From Otatea glauca (taxonomy: Eukaryota > Streptophyta > Magnoliopsida > Poales > Poaceae): a stretch of 64,000 nucleotides of DNA. Under the pieces are notes generated by a model. The model was not told where the DNA came from. It saw only the letters and a program-made list of their open reading frames with translations, and searched no databases. The position numbers and the translations under genes were made by a program. The DNA lies in contig CM070715.1 of the NCBI GenBank assembly GCA_036346275.1, positions 75,875,667 through 75,939,666 of the forward strand, in the 5' to 3' direction. This document shows positions 56,487 to 64,000 of the stretch, piece after piece. How positions within the stretch are numbered: position 1 is the stretch's first letter; the number at the start of each line of letters is the position of its first letter.

Positions 56487-59028
56487 GCTAAGGTACTCAA
56501 ACCTGAAAGACCATGTGAAGGTCTACACATGTTGGTGATGAGTATTTGACTATATTTGAGTTAGGAATGCTCATGTTTGAGTTTGATTTGAATTGGATTT
56601 CAAATCGAAGTAATTTGAGCTGTTTTTAGTCAGGAGCAGCACTATCGGCCTTGTAATTAGCGGTACTGTTGACCGAGCGGCACTACTGACCTTTCTAAGC
56701 CGGTAGTTATTTTCCAGAGCGAGGTGTCTCGGAGGTTTTAGTGTAACCGGCACTACCGACGACCAAGATACGGTAGTACCAGACTTGCGGTACTATCGGC
56801 CTATGGTTAGCGGTAGTGCCGACTTTATGAACGAGATCTGATTTTTAGCAATTGGATGATTATTGTATATCATTTTGAACATTGCTATGTGATGGATTTT
56901 CTTATTTTTATGGTTGCAGGATGACAATACTAGGTCATGGTGAGGCAGAGGATGACCGTGACTAGGCGAGGTGCGTCGAGGTCCAGACAGTCGGGGATTG
57001 CTAGAGGATGACCGGAGACAGAGTCACTGTGAGCCTAGAAGACAAGGGAACGATCGAGATACTAAATTGGAGCTGCTCGGATCAAGGAGAGTCGTTGGAT
57101 CGCGGTTTAGATGATAGAGTAGCGATCAAGTTAGCTTGTTTTGAGAAACGTGCAAAACCCATTATGTTATTGGGTTGCGAGTTAACCCATATATGAGTGA
57201 GAAAGTGAATCTCAACCCTTGATAAGGTTTCTTGAGGGTCAAGAAGGTCATCCAAGAGTAGAGATTGCTCCGAGGCTACTATAAATAGAAGGGAGAGGGG
57301 TGCCTCACTCTTAAAAGTTTTGTGTGCTCCTTTGAGCTTTGCTCACTTTGTTGTGAGGCTTTATAAACCTTCATTCCAAGAAATAAAATTTTATTTCCTT
57401 ACTATTCTGAATTTAATTTCAGCATTTATTTTATATCTTAAATTCAGCATTTAAATGCATTTTAAATTCTTGGAATTTACTTTTCGCACATTTGAATTTG
57501 CCTCTACTCCTTCTAAATGCTTATGGATTTTATGCTAAGGATGAATGATTGATAGATGAATCTTTTTCAGATCATATCCCAATCATTTAGGCAAACCTTG
57601 TGCTTTTCTTTGCAAGAAACCGATCTTTCGTTCTTGAGAAGAGCTATTCTTGTATATCATGTTTGTGTGGTTCTTTTCTTGTGTTCTTGTTTACTGTGAC
57701 AAGTGAGAGGTTATTCAAGATCACCTTGATCATCAAAACCCCACGCGTAATCCAATACTAAGATTTTGGTTTTTGCCCGGTTTTGGTGTACTCCTTCAAT
57801 TGGAAAAAAGTCAGAATTTTGACGTCAATCCTAGTGATTGAAGGTTGGAATAAGTTTCTAACCTACATAAGAAGGTACATACAAAATTTCATAAACGTTG
57901 ATCCAGGCGATCTAAAGTTATATCGATTTTTGTTATGAAATCGTGCTCTGTTCCTGTTCTATTCTTGAAGCCGGCACTACCGCCCAAAATGAGTGGTAGT
58001 ACCAACCTCCAGCACTACCGCCCCCTATGTTGCGGTAGTACCAGTCAGAACAGAGTTTCCTGATTTTGCTCTTCTGCGCGTGAGTATTTTAAGTGGTGTT
58101 TTGGTTGGATTCTTTTTAACGGAAGAAAAATTTATTTGTAATCATTCACCCCTATCTGATTATCATTTCGGTCTTTCAAAACCATAAGGAGTTGTTACTA
58201 CTGGGAGCCGATTCCTGGAGCCTGACGGTAACAACTGAATCTTTTCTTAACGCCATTAATCTCCTTTCGCCTTTCTCTCTGTTTACGAAGTACACATTCA
58301 GGTTCGTTCCCTAATCATATTCCAAACCCTGAGGACAAAACTGCAATGAAAGCCATTACACAGGCAGTGCTTCATAGCAAGGCAGACTTGGGCATCATAT
58401 TTGATACTGATGTTGAAAGGTACAGAATAGCTAGCCATTGAGGTTCTGCGGATGTGTAATACACCGGGGCACCAAATCTTGCTTTTTCGCAGGTCTGCTG
58501 CTGTTTACTCCAGTGGTCGACAGTTGAACCGTGACCGATTGATTACTTTCATGCCTGCCATAGTTCTTGAGGAGGTTAGGTTTTGCTGAGTCGCAATTAT
58601 GTTTCGCATTAGGCTATTGCTTGCCACTACCTAATTCATTGCTCTCTTCTACTAGCATCCTGGAACTACCATTGTGACGGATAGTGCGACTTCAGATGGC
58701 CTGACTCTATTTACTGAAGAGAAACTTGGTAGGTGCTAGCTATATATTGGTGCTTTGTTTGATTACAAGATCATTTGTTTTTCCTTTTTTCACTTAAGGA
58801 CGGAAGCATCATCGTTTCAAGCCAGGGTACAGGAATGTGACAGATGGGGCTATTCGTCTGGTTACTTTCCACTTTCTGTGTAATTCAGATAGCCCTGAAG
58901 CAGGACGAAATGTAAGTTATTGACAACCTTTCAGAATTCTATCGGTGAGGAGTCACATTTGGCCATGGAAACAAGTGGCCATGGAGCACTAAGAGAATCA
59001 CTGCCTCGATGATGGAGTATATCTTATG
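56487..59028 (+). pseudogene. Phosphomannomutase/phosphoglucomutase-family pseudogene, partial
   Basis: Six consecutive exons of the plant PMM/PGM family (phosphohexomutase superfamily), GT...AG throughout: 56,487-56,503 joined to 58,184-58,227 (split by a solo LTR), 58,302-58,419, 58,493-58,574, 58,656-58,728, 58,799-58,860, 58,935-59,028. Recognised motifs: T-T-G-S-R-F-L-E-P-D-G, F-P-N-H-I-P-N-P-E-D-K-T-A-M, the metal loop F-D-T-D-V-E-R-S, E-E-H-P-G-T-T-I-V-T-D and M-E-T-S-G-H-G-A-L. Lesions: TAA where the family has leucine, the LTR insertion, E replacing the third Asp of the D-x-D-x-D loop, and a frameshift after G-A-L near 58,992 (beyond it D-D-G-V-Y-L-M reads in another frame). The N-terminal half with the phosphoserine loop and the C-terminal domain are absent; the right part may continue beyond the Copia insertion near 59,200. 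Confidence 0.88.
56504..58178 (+). repeat. SIRE-type Copia solo LTR inside a PMM exon
   Basis: 1,675 bp with inverted termini TGAAAGACC...GGTCTTTCA, flanked by perfect AAACC duplications (56,499-56,503 and 58,179-58,183). No primer-binding site or polypurine tract adjoins either end, so recombination between LTRs has removed the rest of the element. It has a TATA box (CTATAAATAGAA, near 57,280) and paired CGGCACTACCG/CGGTAGTGCCG motifs at 56,640-56,830 and 57,965-58,040. Its 3' end resembles that of the LTR at 2,832-5,378 (ATTCACCCC...CTTTCA), which gives + orientation. Confidence 0.88.
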
Positions 59029-59198
59029 GTAAGGCCGTAAGGGTCCTTGTTCTGTTTCATTCATTGAACTTTTCAAACCGTCAAACTATATGGGAACTAG
59101 ACAGCCCATATTGCCATTTAATGCATAAGGCAAGTGCCATTTTGTTACCTGACCAAGATGGTTAAATACGTTAAGGAACCTCGCTAACGAATATTTCA

Positions 59199-59386
59199 GG
59201 GTTCTCGAACAGATCTGAAGTGGTGAACAGAGAGGGAGAAAGATGAACACAGGATATAGGAGGAACGGCGAGAGAACTCTTTATTGCTTTTCAATTGTCT
59301 GTACAATGGGGGACCCCCTCCTCCTTATATAGTAGTTGCCTAGGTTTTGGCTAAGGGGTCATCGTGGGCCACATGGCTTCCCAACA
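59199..59386 (-). repeat. 3' LTR of the right-hand Copia element
   Basis: On the - strand it starts TGTTGGGAAGCCATGTGG just after the polypurine tract and holds the TATA box CTATATAAGGAGG near 59,325. The far end is not resolved: candidate TG starts on the + strand lie between 59,199 and 59,226, giving an LTR of about 160-190 bp, short for the family. Confidence 0.68.
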
Positions 59387-59633
59387 CTCCCCCTTGGGCC
59401 CTTTGTCGCGAGATGCATATGCCTCATTAAAACTCCAGAAAAACCCAGTGAGAAAAATACTTGGAGAAAGAGTACATAGCATACGCTTACTGCGTTGCAC
59501 AAATTGCCTCATTAAAACCTTATGCAAGAAAACTTCATGAAAAACTTGCTAAGAAAAAAGAGTACAATTCACTCAAACTTCAATTACTAATCTTCGAGAT
59601 TCATGTTGGGTACTCAAACCTCATGTTCAAAGT

Positions 59634-60121
59634 TTATGTGGGAGTATGTGAAATATCTCCCCTTGAAATCTGCACTTCTCTAAGTCTCATCATCCCAATC
59701 CCTTTAACGCAACTTTCAAAAGTAGATGCTGGGAGTGATTTAGTGAACAAATCTGCAAGATTTTCACATGACTTAGTATGCAGTATTTTGATCTCGTTCA
59801 TCTTATGCAATTCCTGAGCATAGAAGAACTTGGGGTTGATATGCTTCGTGAGATTGCTCTTCACGTAACCCATCTACACTTGAGCAACACAAGTTGCATT
59901 ATCTTCATAAATGATCGTGGGAGTTTGCTCAATGTTCAAGCCACATGACTTCTGGATGTGGTGAACCATTCTTCGGAGCCATGCACATTCACGAGAGGCT
60001 TCATACAAAGCAATGATTTCCGAGTGGTTTGTCGACGTCGAGACAAGAGTCTGTTTAGACGACTTCTAGGAAACTGCTGTTCCTCCACACAGGAAAATAT
60101 ACCTAGTTTGGGACTTGCCAA
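59634..60121 (-). pseudogene. Copia RNase H region and C-terminus
   Basis: Two - strand frames. The distal one (59,634-59,873) carries K-H-I-N-P-K-F-F-Y and N-L-A-D-L-F-T-K-S-L-P, the conserved end of Copia pol with the catalytic D of the RNase H. Stops near 59,876 and a frame change near 60,100 separate it from reverse transcriptase. Confidence 0.8.
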
Positions 60122-61176
60122 GATGCTGGTCGATAAGTACCCGACATCGCCAGTAAGCCAACCAAATTCAGTTCATTGTTTATTCTGTAGAACAAGCCGA
60201 GATCTTTGCTTCCTTGGAGGTAACGGAAGATATCCTTGATCCCTTTCCAATGCCTTATAGTGGGTTCTGCACTATACCGGGCTAGCAAATTCACGGCAAA
60301 CGCAATGTCTGGCCTGATGCTACTCGCAAGGTACATGAGCGCTCCAACTACACTCAGATATGGGAATTTCGCTCCCAGGACTTCCTCCCCCTCTTCTCTA
60401 GGCTTGTATGGTTCTAGGTCTGCTTGGAGTGACCTTCCAACCATTGGAGTCTTTGCAGGATATGCCTTTTCAAAACCAAATCTTTCCAACACTTTCTGCG
60501 TGTAGGATGATTGGTGTACCAAGATTCCTCCTTGAACATGCTCAAGCTGCAAGCCTAAACAAAACTTGGATTTACCCAAGTCCTTCATTTCAAACTCAGA
60601 CTTCAAGTATGAGCATGCTTCTTCAATTTCTTCATCCGTCCCAATGATGTTCAAGTCTACATAGACGAAGATTATACAGAATCCATTCGAGGATCGCTGT
60701 ATAAACACGCATAGAATATCTTCGTTGTTCGTGTAGCCTTTCTTGCAGAGAAAGTCGCTCAAGCGATTGTACCATATTCTTCCTGACTGTTTTAGCCCAT
60801 ACAGTGATTTCTCCAATTTCACACACTACAGGTTTCCATTTTCTCTGTCTTGGTTCAGGATAGGAATACCTTTCGGTACTTTCATTTATATCTCCGAATC
60901 CAAGTTTCCATACAAATATGCTGTAACGACATCCATTAGCTTCATTTTCAACTTCAAGTTGACTGCCATTGAGATCAAATATCTAAAGGTAATTCCTCCC
61001 ATGACCGGAGAATAGGTTTCTTCATAATCAACCCTAGGACGTTGAGTGAAACCTTGGGCTACAAGCCTTGCCTTGTACCTTACAACTTTGTTGTTTTCAT
61101 TTCTCTTCCGAACAAAGACCCATTTGTGACCTATAGGGTTTATATGGGGAGGTATGCGGCATACGGGCCTAAACAC
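60103..61176 (-). pseudogene. Copia reverse transcriptase
   Basis: The upstream part (60,886-61,176) shows H-K-W-V-F-V-R-K and Y-K-A-R-L-V-A-Q-G-F-T-Q; the downstream part (60,103-60,822) shows L-E-K-S-L-Y-G-L-K-Q-S and P-Y-L-S-V-V-G-A-L-M-Y-L-A. At the active site the frame reads F-V-Y-V-D-L-N-I-I-G-T where the family has Y-V-D-D-L/M: one catalytic Asp codon is missing. Stops near 60,825-60,880 break the frame between the parts. Confidence 0.86.
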
Positions 61177-61221
61177 CTCTCTCTTGTTCAGATAGACTAA
61201 TTCCGTAGTGATTGCCTTCTT

Positions 61222-61833
61222 CTATTCTTCCCAATCTAGCATTTTCTTGCACTCTGCGAGAGATGCAGGCTCGAGATCATGATCAATGATCGAGGCAATC
61301 TTCTTTGCAAAGTATGCATCGACATTGGCTGTTGCTCTATTCAGGGATTCTCCGGTTATTTCAAAATTTATGGTCATTTCATTATGGGGTGCTTCATGCA
61401 CTTCTACTTGCTCTTCGCTGCTATCTCCCATCGCAGTGGCAAGTTCCTTTAGCCTTTCATCGCCCATGTGTGTGCACACATTATTTCTGACGGCTTCCTG
61501 CAGTGGAAGATTCAGGTGTGGAATTGCCTTTTCCATCGACTTCTTTCTAGTGCCAGGTCTCAACTGGCTCCCCTTCTTTCCTTGGGGCATTTTCGTGATT
61601 GGTTGTGGTAAGTCCTCTCGCCTAGTTTTCTCCGGACGTCTCTGGGTACTTTGGGTTTGAGGAGCCAGATTTCCTGTTCTTTTTCTTTGAGGCCTCTGAA
61701 CAGGATGAGGGATATCTTCTGCTTTCTTTGGTATTTCCACCCTCTCTGGTGCATTTCTTGCGGGTACATGTAACTTAACCACGCCCTTTAGATCACAAAA
61801 ATGATCAGACAGTTCATTTGCTAAATTCTGCAA
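61222..61833 (-). pseudogene. Copia integrase-to-reverse-transcriptase linker
   Basis: 203 open codons on the - strand, Pro/Arg/Gln-rich at first, then ending with ...L-A-E-C-K-K-M-L-D-W-E-E, the usual phrase before the Copia reverse transcriptase. It is disordered in the family and tolerates variation, which fits its remaining open here. Confidence 0.72.
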
Positions 61834-61905
61834 ATCAATTATCTTCTGGATTTCTTGATTTGCTTCATTAGTGCGGGGGTCATGTGCAGGGATCCCAGTG
61901 AAATG

Positions 61906-62430
61906 CTATATGATTTTCCAGCATTTTTCATCCAAATGTTGATTTCCTCCCCCTAATGATGGGAAATGATCATCGTCAAATATGCAATCAGCGAATCGGG
62001 CTGTATGCAAGTCTCCAGTCATAGATTCCAAATACCTAATTATGGATGCACTCTCATAACCAACGTATATCCCAGACTTGCGAAAATGACCCATTGCAGT
62101 CCGCTGTGGGGGTGGTATAGGAACATATACCATACAACCAAATTTTCTGAGATGGGAGATTTTCGGGGTGACCCCATGCACTAGTTGCATAGGGGAATAG
62201 ATGTTGTAGGCCGAAGGTCTGAAATTGATGAGAGCTGATGCGTGCAGGACTACGTGTCCCCAACAAGTGTTGAGCAAGTTGCAACTCTGCAAAAGCGGTC
62301 TGGCAATGAATGTAATCCTCTTTATTAGTGCTTCAACTAGTCCATTCTGCGTATGGACGTGCGGTACGGAGTGCTCAACTGCTATACCTGTTACAGTGAA
62401 ATAATCATTAAATGCCTTTGAAGTAAATTC
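61906..62430 (-). pseudogene. Copia integrase, end of core and C-terminal part
   Basis: - strand sequence starting just left of an inverted filler at 62,438: A-S-E-F-T-S-K-A-F-N-D-Y and V-P-H-V-H-T-Q-N-G-L-V-E-A retain the last part of the integrase core including its glutamate; then S-A-L-I-N-F-R-P-S-A-Y-N and R-K-F-G-C-M-V-Y-V-P follow. The first two catalytic aspartates and about 60-80 residues between the zinc domain and this point are missing. Confidence 0.78.
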
Positions 62431-62437
62431 GCTGGCA

Positions 62438-62663
62438 TTTTCTTTATGGCATTGTGGATTAGGTCATCCTGGTCTTAGAATGGACTTTACACTTTCATGA
62501 CAGAGGGTCTAGTTATTAATTTTCCGGTGGCACATGCAGGGCACACAAAATCTTCATGATTCGGGAAATTCTTAACATTAATACCATGACCTTGTGAGTT
62601 GTTCACTATATTTCTCATCATTCTAAGACCAGGATGACCTAATCTACAATGCCATAAAGAAAA
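62438..62663. repeat. 45-bp inverted duplication at an integrase deletion joint
   Basis: 62,438-62,482 is the reverse complement of 62,619-62,663 over 45 bp with one mismatch, separated by 136 bp. The right arm is genuine coding sequence (L-W-H-C-R-L-G-H-P-G on the -). The left arm stands exactly where the integrase core is missing. Confidence 0.92.
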
Positions 62664-63092
62664 TAACTCAGAGCTTCTAAAGATAGTCTTCAAGGAAGTA
62701 TACACTTCGGGTGCATGTATTTTCGTGTAGTACAACCCAGATTCATATGAGGGACATTTTTCTAATACCATTTTGCCACATACCGCGTGCTTCACAATGC
62801 ACAAGAATTCTTTGCCATTTTCTTCATTAGTTTCTACGTGAAAACCATTGGCGTGGATGTCTTTGAAACTTAAGAGAGTGCGCGTTGATTCAGGGTATAA
62901 AAGGGCTTCTTCAATTACCAAAGTTGTACCCATTGGCAATATAATTGTGGCTTTTCCGAAGCCTATTATATAGGAATCGCTTCCTGCGATCGTAGTAATC
63001 TTTCCAGCGTTCTTCGTGATCGACTGGAAGTATTTGGACTCTCTTAAGATGGTATTTGTTGTGCCACTATCAACAATGCATATCTCTTCCAT
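62487..63092 (-). pseudogene. Copia protease, gag-pre-integrase and integrase zinc domain
   Basis: 201 open codons on the -. The frame starts with C-I-V-D-S-G-T-T-N-T-I, the aspartic protease site (D-S-G), and continues to L-W-H-C-R-L-G-H-P-G-L-R-M-M and C-P-A-C-A-T-G-K, the H and C pairs of the integrase zinc domain. It ends at R-P-S-V-M-K-V, where the core should begin; the joint with the inverted filler is 4 bp further on. Confidence 0.85.
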
Positions 63093-63312
63093 TTGGACGC
63101 TACACGATTTCTAGATAAAAGAAATATAATTCCAATCAGACAATGGCAAAATAATTCAAACATTGCTTGCAAATTAAAGAATACTGGAATAAAGAATAAA
63201 TTGCATATTTATTCATGAGAAAAGTATGCTCTTCTAGAGCTTACAATTAATTATTCAAAAGAAATTCGCTAACAACCACAATCTAAAAAAAGCAAATAAT
63301 GCGATTCATGCT

Positions 63313-63996
63313 TTAAACGGAATCTGTAAAATATGCATTGATTTCTGCTTCTCTGTCATCGACAGAAGTTTTCTCTTCATTTGCCATAAGCTTGGCTGGA
63401 GCATCGATGTCAAGGCTAGTTTGCGAGGATGAGGCAAGTGGGGTATCCACATCCATGGCATCGTTATCACCAATCTTGGCGAAGTGCGCCTCTGCTGGGG
63501 CGTTTTCTTTTGCCTTCTTCTTAGCCTGATACGCGTTGATCACTTCTTTGGATTCCCGTCATATTTTTGACCAGTGTCCCCAAGTACCACACCTAAAGCA
63601 CGTTTGGTTCTACTGTCCATACAGCTTGGCGTGTGTCTTGTCATCCTTCTTCACTAGGGCTTTGGACTTTCCCTTGGCCTGGTACTTCTCTTTTTCACCC
63701 TGTTTGCCCTTCTTTTTATGAGTGGGCTTTTTCACCTTATAGCTATTGGCATTGACTTCTGTGCCAATGCCCCTTCTAGGTAGCTGTGAGACAAAGTTTT
63801 TGCGTAGAACATCGTCTTGTGACTCCACAACTTGCATGACATCAATCAGTTTGCTATACTCCTTGTATGCGTCCTGACGATAGCTGCGGGCACTCTGGAT
63901 AGCATTTGGGTAAAAAGTGGAGAGAGTCTTCTCAATCTTCTCCTCATTAGTGATCTTCTTGCCACATAGGGAGAGATTGGTACAAATTCTGTGCAA
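63313..63996 (-). pseudogene. Copia gag, C-terminal part
   Basis: The - strand frame 63,610-63,996 shows the UBN2-type gag (E-E-K-I-E-K-T-L-S-T-F and R-S-Y-R-Q-D-A-Y-K-E-Y) followed by a lysine-rich stretch. After a TAG the zinc knuckle C-F-R-C-G-T-W-G-H-W-S-K-I follows, but its last cysteine codon has become TGA. A last frame (63,313-63,543) is acidic. The N-terminus of gag lies outside the window. Confidence 0.8.
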
Positions 63997-64000
63997 GGCA

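Larger units (their letters stand above)
59199..64000 (-). mobile_element. Degenerate Copia retrotransposon, runs off the right edge
   Basis: On the - strand the order is gag (to 63,313), protease and gag-pre-integrase (63,092-62,487), remnant integrase (to 61,906), linker, reverse transcriptase (61,176-60,103), RNase H (to 59,634), polypurine tract AAGGGGGAG (59,387-59,396) and a short 3' LTR. The 5' LTR lies beyond 64,000. Many stops, a deletion of the integrase core and loss of a catalytic residue show it is inactive. It appears to be inserted in an intron of the PMM pseudogene. Confidence 0.85.

Noticed and set aside
62487..63092. An independent host protease gene
   Set aside because: The D-S-G protease motif is followed in the same frame by gag-pre-integrase and zinc-domain motifs, so it is Copia pol.

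Overview
The window is nuclear DNA of a grass, probably panicoid; this is inferred from the transposon families, intron style and LTR types, since no species marker is present. Nearly all of it is transposon sequence. One plant gene looks intact: a six-exon LOG-type cytokinin-activating enzyme gene on the + strand (37,527-39,668). A second host-type gene, a plastid-type phosphomannomutase/phosphoglucomutase relative (56,487-59,028, +), is a pseudogene.

Layout. 1-5,378: fragments of two Copia-type retrotransposons, including a 2.5-kb SIRE-type LTR on the - strand. 5,858-8,479: a short, dead Copia element with both LTRs. 8,676-32,003: a SIRE-like Copia element with ~3.4-kb LTRs that carries only a decayed gag and no pol. 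A Tat/RIRE2-type Gypsy element (10,357-21,841, - strand) sits inside its 5' LTR. The TCATG target duplication, and the empty site preserved in the 3' LTR, prove this nesting. 32,640-36,465: a CACTA transposon (AGT duplication) built of short palindromes and carrying an exon piece of the ribosome-biogenesis gene Pescadillo.

37,392-39,917: the LOG gene with TATA box and polyadenylation signal. 40,654-43,113: two more small CACTA elements (duplications CGG and ACT). 43,159-52,566: MITEs of Stowaway, Tourist/PIF and other TIR types, two tRNA-like/SINE heads in the wider region, and a 3.1-kb solo LTR of Del/Tekay type. 53,898-55,103: a hAT transposase remnant (- strand). 56,487-59,028: the PMM pseudogene, one exon of which is split by a 1,675-bp SIRE-type solo LTR with a perfect AAACC duplication. 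From about 59,200 to the right edge: a degenerate Copia element on the - strand.

The genes do not form a pathway. The organising principle is insertion history. The observations most worth following are: (i) the gag-only element whose internal region repeats its own primer-binding-site motif about ten times; (ii) GC-rich inverted motif modules that differ between related LTRs; (iii) an integrase-core deletion in the right-hand Copia filled by an inverted 45-bp copy of nearby sequence; (iv) Pescadillo exon capture by CACTA; and (v) a nested element whose LTRs look older than those of the element it interrupts. I found no CRISPR array, operon or bacterial gene system.
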